Of a DNA stretch of 11,654 nucleotides, positions 1 to 6,466 are shown piece after piece (positions within the stretch are counted from its first letter, which is position 1; each line of letters begins with the position of its first letter). The notes under the pieces are model-generated. The model ran no database searches, was not told where the DNA came from, and worked only from the letters and a program-made list of their open reading frames with translations. A program made the translations under genes and the position numbers. This DNA comes from CAZGWJ01 sp964529445 (GTDB taxonomy: Bacteria > Oederibacteriota > Muellerivitia > Muellerivitales > Muellerivitaceae). The DNA lies in assembly GCA_964529445.1 (NCBI GenBank), contig CAZGWJ010000084.1, positions 1-11,654 on the forward strand, written 5' to 3'.

Positions 1-447
1 AGGAGCGACCCAGGCGGGCTCGACGTGCTCGATGACGGCGTAGGCCAGCACCGCATCGTAACGACGGGAGGGGGCGGGAATATGACGACCATCGTAGAAA
101 CCGTAGTGGACACCCGGGAAATGCCGAGCCAAATCCTTCCATAGCGGCGTTTGCCATCGGGCGGTCGAGTTCTGCAATTGCTCCCCGGGGGTTTCCGGCA
201 TGTCGAGGGCCTGCACCTTGAACCCGCGGGTCGCCAGGTAGGCGGCCAAGTGCCCCTTTCCGCAACCCAGGTCCAGGATCCAAGCGCCCGGCTTCAGGCG
301 CAGGATCATCCTCTCGAGGTCCTCCTCCTGGGAGGATCGGTAGAGGAAGGAATCGAAATCGAAGCGGGTCTCGCCGAACCGACTCACCAGGAGTTCCCGG
401 ACGCGCTTCAGGTATCGCTCGAACCGCCCCGGATGCGTCCCGGTCAT
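1..447 (-). CDS. SAM-dependent class I methyltransferase, N-terminal part (cut by window edge)
   Basis: The reading frame starts at the ATG at 447 and stays open to base 1, giving 149 residues; the C-terminus lies outside the window. Motif I of class I methyltransferases is visible as ILDLGCGKGHLAAYL (about residues 57-71), followed by an acidic end of beta-2 (LDM, D82) that would bind the SAM ribose. A YDAVLAYAVIEHVEP stretch (130-144) matches the Methyltransf_11/25 type motif. The first 50 residues form a charged helical leader. The start codon overlaps the stop of the pyrophosphorylase gene as ATGA (444-447), so translation is probably coupled; only a weak GGAAG lies upstream. In this locus it could methylate a sugar residue or cap the glycan chain, but the acceptor cannot be told from sequence and another small-molecule substrate is possible. 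The methyltransferase fold is secure; the role is inference. Confidence 0.88.
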   Translation of the reverse strand, partial: MTGTHPGRFERYLKRVRELLVSRFGETRFDFDSFLYRSSQEEDLERMILRLKPGAWILDLGCGKGHLAAYLATRGFKVQALDMPETPGEQLQNSTARWQTPLWKDLARHFPGVHYGFYDGRHIPAPSRRYDAVLAYAVIEHVEPAWVAP

Positions 448-1490
448 TTGCGCTTCCGCTTCGAATCCACGACCACGGAACCCGGTTCCAGACGGGTCGC
501 GTTCCCCAAGCGGCATTCCGAACCCAGGATGACCTCGCTCAGGGTCGTGTTAACCCCCAAGTCCGCCCCGGGCCAAAGAAGGCATTTGGAAAGGACGGCC
601 CCCTTCCCGACGCGGCACCCGTCGCCCAGGACGGTATAGGGAAGGATCCTCGCCCCCTCCTCCAGGATGCACCCGTTGCCCACGATCACAGGGCCGTTCA
701 CGACCGCGCCCTTCGCCCGCTTCACGTTGCGCCCCCAATGTACGCCCTGCCGGTCCTTGCGATATTTCCCGAGGACCGGGAACCGGCCCGAAAGGACGTC
801 CCATTGGCTGGATAGGTACTTGCGGGGTGTGCCGATGTCCTGCCAATAACCTTCCCAGACGAAACCGAAGAGGGGTTTTCCGGCGTTCAGAAGCCCTGGA
901 AAGAGGGCCCGTTCGGTGGAATAGTTCTGTCCCGCGGGGATCGCATCGAAGACTTCCGGTTCGAACAGGTACACCCCGGCGTTGATGGTGTCGGTGACGG
1001 TCTCCTCCTGCGAGGGTTTCTCGATGAAACGATCGACGCGCCCCTTCCGGTCGAGAACGACCAGGCCGTAGGCGCTGGGATCCGGGACCCGGACGAGTCC
1101 CAGGGTGGCCAGGGCCCGGTTCTTGCGGTGGAAGGCTGCCTGGGCCTTGAGATCGATGTCCGTGAGGATATCGCCGTTCAGGACGAAGCAGGGATGCCCC
1201 TTCACGAATCGCTCGGCGTTCTTGACCGCCCCAGCCGTTCCGAGGGGCTCCGTCTCGACCGCATAGCGGATCGGGACGCCCCACTTGCGCCCGTCCCGGA
1301 AGATCCCCCGGATGACCTCCGGCTTGTAACCGACGGAAAAGACGATCTCCTTCACGCCGGCCTTTTTCAGGCGGGAAATGGGGTACGCGAGGAACGGCAC
1401 ATTGCAGAGAGGGACCACGTTCTTGGGGATGCGGTCGGTGAGGGGCCGCAGGCGCGTTCCCTGCCCGCCGACGAGGATGATCGCCTTCAT
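444..1490 (-). CDS. Sugar-1-phosphate nucleotidyltransferase (NDP-sugar pyrophosphorylase)
   Basis: This 348-residue enzyme would join a sugar 1-phosphate to an NTP, giving an activated sugar for the glycosyltransferases upstream. The N-terminal half has the nucleotidyltransferase signature GGQGTRLRPLT (8-18) with PK at 22-23, the metal-binding NGD (105-107), EKP (157-159), NAG (170-172) and YWQDIGTP (215-222). From about residue 255 there are hexapeptide-like repeats of a left-handed beta-helix (for example NGPVIVGNGCILEEGA). This layout is that of COG1208 proteins, most like mannose-1-phosphate guanylyltransferases, but glucose-1-phosphate thymidylyl- or uridylyltransferase activity is not excluded. 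I chose the ATG at 1490 over an in-frame upstream start because the family begins with MKAIILVGG and a GGGAGG ribosome binding site sits 5 nt before it. That site lies in a hairpin. The tail is basic (KRKRK). The stop overlaps the next start as ATGA. Confidence 0.95.
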   Translation of the reverse strand: MKAIILVGGQGTRLRPLTDRIPKNVVPLCNVPFLAYPISRLKKAGVKEIVFSVGYKPEVIRGIFRDGRKWGVPIRYAVETEPLGTAGAVKNAERFVKGHPCFVLNGDILTDIDLKAQAAFHRKNRALATLGLVRVPDPSAYGLVVLDRKGRVDRFIEKPSQEETVTDTINAGVYLFEPEVFDAIPAGQNYSTERALFPGLLNAGKPLFGFVWEGYWQDIGTPRKYLSSQWDVLSGRFPVLGKYRKDRQGVHWGRNVKRAKGAVVNGPVIVGNGCILEEGARILPYTVLGDGCRVGKGAVLSKCLLWPGADLGVNTTLSEVILGSECRLGNATRLEPGSVVVDSKRKRK

Positions 1491-1491
1491 A

Positions 1492-1507
1492 CCGGCCTCC
1501 CGGCCGG
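1492..1507 (-). promoter_or_regulatory. Hairpin holding the pyrophosphorylase ribosome binding site
   Basis: On the mRNA the sequence CCGGCC-GGGA-GGCCGG can fold into a 6-bp all-GC stem closed by a GGGA loop, which fits the stable GNRA tetraloop class. The ribosome binding site GGGAGG is formed by the loop plus the first two bases of the 3' stem arm. The stem ends one base before the ATG at 1490. The base pairing is seen in the sequence; an effect on translation is inferred. Confidence 0.6.
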
Positions 1508-1607
1508 AATGAGGAATGCGCAATAAGAAATGAGGAATAGCACCCTATTCCCATTCGTGCTCCTCATGGCCTCAACTCCTCATTCCACATTCCTAATTCC
1601 TCATTTC
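1506..1607. repeat. Inverted pair of heptamer arrays in the epimerase-pyrophosphorylase spacer
   Basis: The plus strand at 1506-1540 reads as five consecutive 7-nt units: GGAATGA, GGAATGC, GCAATAA, GAAATGA and GGAATAG. The minus strand at 1607-1573 reads as five more: GAAATGA, GGAATTA, GGAATGT, GGAATGA and GGAGTTG. The two arrays face each other around a 32-nt unrelated core and can pair as a long imperfect stem. The right array runs into the end of the epimerase gene and supplies its TGA stop (1601-1603). There is no target-site duplication that I can see and no coding capacity for a transposase. Confidence 0.75.
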
Positions 1608-2521
1608 CGTTCGCGGTAATATTCGACCGTTTCCATCAAGCCGCGCTCGAGATCGAACTCCGGCTTCCACTTCAATTCCCTTGCGGCGCGGGTGGCGTCC
1701 AGAACGCTCTTGCGCAGGTCGCCCAAACGCTCGGGACCATGCTCCGGAGGAAGCGAATGGCCGGTGGCCCGGGCCAAAAGGGCGAAGATCTCGTTGACCG
1801 TCACGCCATGACCGGTCCCCAGGTTGTAGGTGCCGGAAGAAGGGTGCGTCAGGGCCAGATGATTGGCGCGGGCCAGGTCCTTCACGTAGACGTAATCCCT
1901 CAGGTATTCCCCGTCCCCGTTGATCCGGAACGGTCTCTTCTTCAGCATCGCGTCCGTGAACACCGCGACCACGCCGCCTTCGCCCTGGGCGTCCTGGCGG
2001 GGTCCGTACACGTTCGCATAGCGCAGGATGACGGAGGTCATCCCGTATTGACGGGCAAAGACGCCGAGGTACAGTTCCCCGGCCACCTTGCTGGCCCCAT
2101 AGACGGAAAGGGGGCGCTGGGGGGTCTCCTCGACGAAAGGGACACCCTCCATCTCGCCGTACTGGGCGCCGCCGGAGGAGGCGAAGAGGAAACGCTTCAC
2201 ACCCGCCTGACGGCAGGCTTCGAGAAGATGGACCATTCCGACCGCGTTCACCTGCGCGTCGAACTCGGGCTCCCTCATGGAACGCGAGACCAGGATCTGG
2301 GCGGCATGGTGATTGACCGTGTCGATATGCTCGGCCCGAAGCAGGTCCGCCAAGCCGGCATCGAGGATGCTCTTCTCGATGAACCGCGCCTTCGGGTTCA
2401 GGTTCTCGCGTCGGCCCGTCGAGAGGTCGTCGAGGACGACCACGTCATGACCCGCCTCGAGATAAGCGTCCACGACATGGGACCCGATGAACCCCGCCCC
2501 GCCCGTCACCAGGATCTTCAT
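1601..2521 (-). CDS. NAD-dependent sugar epimerase/dehydratase, GalE-like
   Basis: This is a 306-residue extended short-chain dehydrogenase. The NAD-binding motif GGAGFIG (7-13) opens a Rossmann fold, with D31-D32 at the end of beta-2 as expected for NAD(H) and nucleotide-sugar enzymes. HHAAQ (71-75) and the active-site set S115/S116 plus Y141-x3-K145 (YGASK) are intact, and RYANVYGPRQ (167-176) is the usual substrate-side motif. The length fits UDP-glucose or UDP-N-acetylglucosamine 4-epimerases; a 4,6-dehydratase is less likely because such proteins are usually longer and carry a TDE-type motif. It would convert one nucleotide sugar into another to feed this locus. The start at 2521 is fixed by the family N-terminus MKILVTGG; a longer in-frame extension to 2683 overlaps the previous gene and is not conserved-looking. 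It follows the initiating transferase after 8 nt, with a GAGGG ribosome binding site that shares bases with the preceding stop. Confidence 0.94.
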   Translation of the reverse strand: MKILVTGGAGFIGSHVVDAYLEAGHDVVVLDDLSTGRRENLNPKARFIEKSILDAGLADLLRAEHIDTVNHHAAQILVSRSMREPEFDAQVNAVGMVHLLEACRQAGVKRFLFASSGGAQYGEMEGVPFVEETPQRPLSVYGASKVAGELYLGVFARQYGMTSVILRYANVYGPRQDAQGEGGVVAVFTDAMLKKRPFRINGDGEYLRDYVYVKDLARANHLALTHPSSGTYNLGTGHGVTVNEIFALLARATGHSLPPEHGPERLGDLRKSVLDATRAARELKWKPEFDLERGLMETVEYYRERK

Positions 2522-2529
2522 GCTCGCCC

Positions 2530-3912
2530 TCAATACGCGTGCCGGTGCTCGAGCAGATCGAGCGCCGTCCGCAGGATGATCTTCATATCGAGCCAAAGGC
2601 TCCAGTTCTCGATGTAATAGATGTCGTACTTGACCCTCTCCTCCAGCGACGAATCCCCCCGGAAGCCGTTCACCTGGGCCCATCCCGTGATGCCGGGCTT
2701 GACCGGATGCCTCTCGAAATAGCGGGGGATGGAGGGGTCGTACTCGTGGCCCACGACCTCCGGCCTTGGCCCCACGAGGCTCATCTGGCCGAAGAGCACG
2801 TTGAAGAGTTGGGGCAGTTCGTCGAAGGAGGTCTTCCGGATGACGCGTCCCACCTTCGTCACGCGCGAGTCGTTCTTGCGGGTGAGCCCGCCCTTCTCGC
2901 CGCCCACCGTCATCGAGCGGAACTTCAGCATATCGAAAACCTTCCCATCCTTGCCCACGCGCTTCTGGCGGTAGAAAACGGGGCCTGGCGAGGACAGCTT
3001 CACCATCAACGCCATGAGCGGCAACACCGGCAGGGCCGTCAGGATCAGGATCCCCGCGGAAGACGCGACGACATCGAAGGACCTCTTGAGGAAGCGGTTG
3101 AAGGGGCGGGCCAAGGGGGCCTCCTTCATCTCGAAAACGGGCATCCCCAGGAGGACATCGGTCTCCAGGGGATTCGTCACGATACCGAAGAGATCGGAGA
3201 CGATCTTGTAACGCACGGGGGAATCCTGCAGTTTCACGAGGAGCGGTATGAGCCGAGCGTGCTCGGAGGCGGGAAGCGCGAAAAGCACCTCCGGGACCCG
3301 GTACCGGGAGGCCAGTTCCGGCAGGCGGGACAGGAACCCCACCACGCGGACACCCTCCACCTCCCGCTTCCCCGGCCGTTCAGACACCGCTCCGACCAGT
3401 TGGTACCCCAGTTCGGGATGGGCCTTGACCCTCGCAAGCACCGTGCGGGCGGTTTCGCCGGTCCCCACCACGAGAAGCCGGGTCAGCCCCCAACCCGCGC
3501 GGCGCAGGGAGATCTGCACCCGCCTCAGGAGGCCCCGCCCGCCCCAAAGCAGGAGCGTGGCCAGGAGAATGGTCATCCCGATGACCAGCCGGGAATAGGA
3601 GAAGGAACGGATAAGGAAGGTGGACGCCGCGACGAGCACGGCCGCGAGGACTGTCCCCGAGAGGATCCGGGGGAACTCATCCACTCCCGTGATTCCCCGC
3701 CTCTGGCGGTAGAGTCCCGCATACTTGAACACGAGCCAATGCGAAGGGACCACGACGGCCAGGAAACCCTCGTAACCCGAAAGGGGCGGGATGGAATCGG
3801 CCGGAATCCATCCGGTCTGGAACCGGAGGATATAGGCCAGGATGAAGGCGAAGGCCACCAGCAACCCGTCCAGGAGGAAGGTCGCGGCGGCGAAGAGGGC
3901 GGCCAGGTTCAT
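2530..3912 (-). CDS. Polyprenyl-phosphate sugar-1-phosphate transferase (initiating transferase)
   Basis: This 460-residue membrane protein would transfer a sugar 1-phosphate from an NDP-sugar to undecaprenyl phosphate, the first committed step of repeat-unit assembly at the inner membrane. The N-terminus has about four hydrophobic segments (roughly 5-30, 47-65, 86-103, 106-124). A Rossmann-like CoA_binding_3 region follows (LLVVGTGETARTVLARV from about 146). The C-terminal catalytic domain has KRSFDVVASS with a hydrophobic segment (276-304), GPVFYRQKRVG, the catalytic Asp-Glu pair in TSFDELPQL (D364-E365), SLVGPRPE (378-385) and VKPGITGWAQVNG (404-416). This is the WbaP/PssY-type layout, with glucose or galactose 1-phosphate the usual substrates; the exact sugar is unknown. 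I start it at 3912 because the frame upstream to 4095 is low-complexity, overlaps the previous gene and lacks membrane character. No good ribosome binding site is present, only GAGG immediately before the ATG. Confidence 0.96.
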   Translation of the reverse strand: MNLAALFAAATFLLDGLLVAFAFILAYILRFQTGWIPADSIPPLSGYEGFLAVVVPSHWLVFKYAGLYRQRRGITGVDEFPRILSGTVLAAVLVAASTFLIRSFSYSRLVIGMTILLATLLLWGGRGLLRRVQISLRRAGWGLTRLLVVGTGETARTVLARVKAHPELGYQLVGAVSERPGKREVEGVRVVGFLSRLPELASRYRVPEVLFALPASEHARLIPLLVKLQDSPVRYKIVSDLFGIVTNPLETDVLLGMPVFEMKEAPLARPFNRFLKRSFDVVASSAGILILTALPVLPLMALMVKLSSPGPVFYRQKRVGKDGKVFDMLKFRSMTVGGEKGGLTRKNDSRVTKVGRVIRKTSFDELPQLFNVLFGQMSLVGPRPEVVGHEYDPSIPRYFERHPVKPGITGWAQVNGFRGDSSLEERVKYDIYYIENWSLWLDMKIILRTALDLLEHRHAY

Positions 3913-3918
3913 GCCTCT

Positions 3919-3947
3919 ATTGTAATGGTTAACCGCGAGGACGCGAA
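3919..3947 (-). promoter_or_regulatory. Candidate promoter for the initiating transferase gene
   Basis: On the minus strand a TACAAT hexamer (3924-3919) matches five of six bases of the sigma-70 -10 box. A weak -35 candidate, TTCGCG (3947-3942), stands 17 nt upstream. Only 6 nt separate the -10 box from the ATG at 3912, so transcription would begin at or next to the start codon. The -10 match is seen; promoter activity is inference. Confidence 0.3.
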
Positions 3948-3957
3948 GATGCGAAAA
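3934..3957. repeat. Three 8-nt tandem units
   Basis: Three adjacent octamers on the plus strand read CGCGAGGA, CGCGAAGA and TGCGAAAA. They differ from the heptamer arrays in the other two long spacers in period and sequence, but sit in the same kind of position, between two sub-blocks of the locus. Confidence 0.6.
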
Positions 3958-4073
3958 CGGCGTTTTGGAGGCCAAAACCGGAAAGGGCGATATCCGTTTC
4001 CGAGGGTCATCCGTTGTCGGCAGGAAGGTTTCCAACCCAAGTCGCGCCTTCCTGGCGGAGGGGTGTCCAAACC

Positions 4074-5186
4074 TCAGAACGCCAAGCCCAACCATTCGCG
4101 CAGGTAATCCCTGCTCTTGCGAAGGAACTCGCTCCGTGAGAAGGCCGCGGCCCGGGTCCGCATGGCCGCAGGGTCGAACTTCATGCCGCGAAGCCGCACC
4201 ACAGCCTCGACCAGGGAATCCACGGTCTGCTCACGGAAGAAGGTGCCCGTGACCCCCTCCTCCATCGTATCCAACGCTCCGCCCCTTCCGAACGCCACGA
4301 CGGGGCATCCGCTGGCCGCCGCCTCGACGGGAACGATGCCGAAGTCCTCGCGCCCCGGGAAAAGCAGGGACCGGGCCCCCGCGTAGAGCCCGGGCAATTC
4401 CGAATCCGAGACCCATCCCTGGAAACGGATGTTCGGCCCAGCCCGGCGTTTCAAGCGTTCCAGTTCCCCTCCCTCCCCCACCACGAGGAGGGGCTCCTTC
4501 AAACGGTTGCAGGCTTCGACCGCCAGGTCCACGCGCTTGTAGGGGACGAGGGCCGAGACCACGAGGTGATAGCCGCCCCTCCCTTCCCGGACGCCGCCCC
4601 CCTCGAAACGCTCCAGGTCCACGGGGGGATGCAAGACGGTCGAATCCCGGTCGTAGAGCCGCCGGATTCTCTCCTTCACCTCGTTGGAATTGGCGAAAAA
4701 ATGGGTGACCCCCTTGTTCGACTCGAGGTCCCGGCGCTGGAGCCTTCCCCGGAAAGCCCCCGCCGCCAGGCGCACCGGCCAGCTGGCTTTCCCGAAATAA
4801 TCGTCGAAGAGGTCCCAGACGTACCGCATCGGCGTGTTGCAGTAGCAGACGTGGGGGACTCCGGGGGGCACGCGGACCCACTTGGCGCAGGCGGTGTTCG
4901 TGGAGATCACGAGATCGTACCCGGAAAGGTCCAGCCGTCCCATGAACCAGCCGAACGTCGGCAGGAACCATCGGTAATGGGACCGGCCGAAAGGCAGGTA
5001 CTGCAGGAGGGTGGTCCGGATCGGCCGGGACCGCAACCGGGGACCCAGGCGATCCGGACAGGCCACCAGCGTGAAGAGGTCGGCCTGGGGGAACATCTCG
5101 ACGAAGGCGTCCAGCACCTTCTCGCCTCCGCGCATGGACACCAGCCAGTCATGGACCAGCGCAACCCTCGCGTCGCAGGCCCTCAC
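4074..5186 (-). CDS. Glycosyltransferase family 4, WbaZ-like
   Basis: This 370-residue protein has the two-Rossmann GT-B layout and would add a sugar to the lipid-linked repeat unit at the cytoplasmic face of the inner membrane. The N-terminal HDWLVSMRGGEKVLDAF (12-28), the TTLLQYLP segment and PHVCYCNTPMRYVWD (111-125) are typical of a GT4 subgroup that includes mannosyltransferases such as WbaZ; the sugar is not certain. The C-terminal half has SALVPYKRVD (211-220), VGEGGELERL (236-245) and the E-x7-E element EDFGIVPVEAAASGCPVV (280-297; E280 and E288), which binds the donor nucleotide sugar. The start is a GTG at 5186 that overlaps the previous stop as GTGA, with GGAGG 6 nt upstream. All key residues look intact. 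Its partner is most likely the GT4 gene directly upstream. Confidence 0.94.
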   Translation of the reverse strand: MRACDARVALVHDWLVSMRGGEKVLDAFVEMFPQADLFTLVACPDRLGPRLRSRPIRTTLLQYLPFGRSHYRWFLPTFGWFMGRLDLSGYDLVISTNTACAKWVRVPPGVPHVCYCNTPMRYVWDLFDDYFGKASWPVRLAAGAFRGRLQRRDLESNKGVTHFFANSNEVKERIRRLYDRDSTVLHPPVDLERFEGGGVREGRGGYHLVVSALVPYKRVDLAVEACNRLKEPLLVVGEGGELERLKRRAGPNIRFQGWVSDSELPGLYAGARSLLFPGREDFGIVPVEAAASGCPVVAFGRGGALDTMEEGVTGTFFREQTVDSLVEAVVRLRGMKFDPAAMRTRAAAFSRSEFLRKSRDYLREWLGLAF

Positions 5187-6289
5187 AGGCCGCCTCCCAG
5201 GACGTCCTCGTAGAGAACGCGGTGGGCCGATGCGATGCGCCGCCAGTCGAAGAGGGCGGCCAGATGGGCCACACGGGACCGCAGCCGTCGACGACCCGCG
5301 GGATCCGAGAGGTGGAGCCGCACGGCCTCGGCCAGGGATTCCGGATCCCTCGGTTTGCAGAGAAGCACGCCTCCGTGGCGGAATTCCTCCAGGAGATGCC
5401 TCCCCTCGGTGGTCACGACGGGCACCCGGAGGGTCGCGGCCGACGCAAGCGTCGAACGACGCGTCGAGGCGCCGTCGTGGAACGGAAGCATCACGAGGTC
5501 GGCCCGCCGCATCACGGAAGTCATCTGGCCGGGCTCCAATCGCCCCGTGAAAGTCACGCGATCCTCAAGGCCCAGGGTTCGTGCCCTTTCACGGAGACGC
5601 TCCCGCTCATTCCCGTGGGATCCTCCGTCGGAGGCGAAAAGGAGACGCAAACGCGGGAACCGTCCCTTCAGGAGAGCGGCCGCCTCCAGGGCCTCCAGCG
5701 GCCCCTTGCGAGGAAGGAGGAACCCCGGGAATACGAGGAGCGGACGCCCCTCGGGCACGCGGACCGGAAGGGCCCTTTCGGGCAGGAAAGAGCCGATGGG
5801 GATGACCGTCGATTTCCCCGAGACCCAGGGGTAGAAGGAGGACAAGCCGCGTCTCACCTCCGCGGAAGGCGTCACGACGGCGCGGGAGAAGAGCGTGAGG
5901 AAAAGGTAACCGATCTTGCGCAACGGATGGATGCCGGCGAACTCGTGGATCGTGCAGACCTGGACCTGCCGAGGACGAAGGACGGCGAGGATCAGCGGAA
6001 GGAACACCGGCAACAGTTTCCGGCCGAAATCCCGGGAAGGGTACTGGAAATGGACCAGGTCGGGTCGTTCCTCGTCGAGAATCCCGAGGAAACGCCGCAG
6101 ATCCCCGAAACGCCACCCCCCCATCTCCCGACGGATCCGCACCCGGTTCGCCGGAGCGGACAATCCTTCCCGCCCGGAAGCCACAAGGGTGACCCGGATG
6201 GGGTTCAATCGCTCGGATAACCGCGCCGTATAATCCCCCACCCCGCAGAGAGAGGGAGGATAAGAGCCCACCACCAATAAAACCTTCAT
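5183..6289 (-). CDS. Glycosyltransferase family 4 with non-canonical donor motif
   Basis: This 368-residue GT-B protein opens with MKVLLVVGSYPPSLCGVGDYTARL, the glycine-rich N-terminal loop seen in many GT4 enzymes. HFQYPS (80-85), TIHEF (113-117) and PSAEVRRGL (141-149) follow. The C-terminal half has FPGFLLPRKG (187-196) and a donor-site region PFHDGASTRRSTLASAATLRVPVVTT near 269-294. Here the usual E-x7-E is absent: the first glutamate is replaced by D272 and the second position is not acidic. A DGxSxRR pattern of this kind occurs in one known GT4 subgroup, so the protein need not be inactive. The start is uncertain. The ATG at 6289 fits the family N-terminus but has no ribosome binding site; a GTG at 6322 would add 11 basic residues behind a GGGGGT stretch. 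It is the first gene after the long heptamer spacer and its stop overlaps the next GTG start. Confidence 0.9.
   Translation of the reverse strand: MKVLLVVGSYPPSLCGVGDYTARLSERLNPIRVTLVASGREGLSAPANRVRIRREMGGWRFGDLRRFLGILDEERPDLVHFQYPSRDFGRKLLPVFLPLILAVLRPRQVQVCTIHEFAGIHPLRKIGYLFLTLFSRAVVTPSAEVRRGLSSFYPWVSGKSTVIPIGSFLPERALPVRVPEGRPLLVFPGFLLPRKGPLEALEAAALLKGRFPRLRLLFASDGGSHGNERERLRERARTLGLEDRVTFTGRLEPGQMTSVMRRADLVMLPFHDGASTRRSTLASAATLRVPVVTTEGRHLLEEFRHGGVLLCKPRDPESLAEAVRLHLSDPAGRRRLRSRVAHLAALFDWRRIASAHRVLYEDVLGGGL
5193..5197 (-). promoter_or_regulatory. Ribosome binding site supporting a GTG start
   Basis: GGAGG lies 6 nt upstream of the GTG at 5186, inside the end of the preceding GT4 gene. It supports the GTG start of the WbaZ-like transferase and the GTGA coupling with its neighbour. 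Confidence 0.7.
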
Positions 6290-6466
6290 CGGAGAGGAAG
6301 GACGCTTACGGGTTGGATCCACTTGGGTTACCCCCAGCCCTAACGACAGTTAGGAGTTAGTAGTTAGGAGTTAGGAGTCTTGGATAAAGTCGTTCAGAAA
6401 ACAAGCCGTTCGCCGTATGTCATCAACTCCACACTACTAACTCCTCACTTCTAACTCGCTTTCTCG
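6290..6466. other. Spacer between zinc-protein gene and GT4 gene
   Basis: This is the longest non-coding gap in the window, about 177 nt (144 nt if the GTG at 6322 is the start). It is visibly richer in A and T than the genes around it. It is filled mainly by the inverted heptamer arrays at 6349-6455. I see no intrinsic terminator with a T-tract, no tRNA and no convincing sigma-70 promoter pair. Confidence 0.6.
6349..6455. repeat. Inverted pair of heptamer arrays in the zinc protein-GT4 spacer
   Basis: The plus strand at 6349-6376 is four units of exact 7-nt period: GTTAGGA, GTTAGTA, GTTAGGA, GTTAGGA. The minus strand at 6455-6421 reads GTTAGAA, GTGAGGA, GTTAGTA, GTGTGGA, GTTGATG. The arrays face each other around a core of about 44 nt. 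Shifting the register gives GGAGTTA, close to the GGAATGA and GGAATTA units of the array at 1506-1607, and the total size is almost the same. It starts 12 nt after the stop of the zinc-protein gene. Confidence 0.78.

Larger units (their letters stand above)
3913..4073. other. Spacer between GT4 gene and initiating transferase
   Basis: This 161-nt gap is the second longest in the window. It holds an 8-nt tandem repeat (3934-3957), a possible promoter just before the transferase start, and an inverted repeat at 4021-4028 and 4047-4054 (CAGGAAGG with CCTTCCTG, 18-nt loop). The inverted repeat lies about 20 nt after the upstream stop but has no T-tract, so it is not a convincing intrinsic terminator. 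No RNA gene or protein is recognisable here. Confidence 0.6.

Noticed and set aside
1506..1607. Insertion sequence or MITE with target-site duplication
   Set aside because: No flanking direct repeat and no sharply defined terminal repeat ends could be found; the mobile-element idea stays only as one option in the finding.
2522..2683. N-terminal extension of the epimerase to 2683
   Set aside because: It would overlap the transferase gene by about 150 nt, and the Rossmann fold starts exactly at the ATG at 2521.
4021..4054. Intrinsic terminator after the WbaZ-like gene
   Set aside because: The 8-bp inverted repeat has an 18-nt loop and no T-tract follows on the minus strand, so it is recorded only as an inverted repeat in the spacer.
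3913..4095. N-terminal extension of the initiating transferase to 4095
   Set aside because: The added 61 residues overlap the upstream GT4 gene end, lack membrane or domain character and cross the octamer repeat; the ATG at 3912 begins the expected first membrane helix.
2539..4107. Open reading frame of 522 codons on the plus strand
   Set aside because: It lies antisense to the initiating transferase, is rich in His, Gly, Glu and Arg with no domain motif, and is typical of a mirror frame in GC-rich coding DNA.
6349..6455. CRISPR-like array
   Set aside because: The units are 7 nt with no spacers between them and the two arrays face each other; nothing fits repeat-spacer structure, and no cas gene is present.
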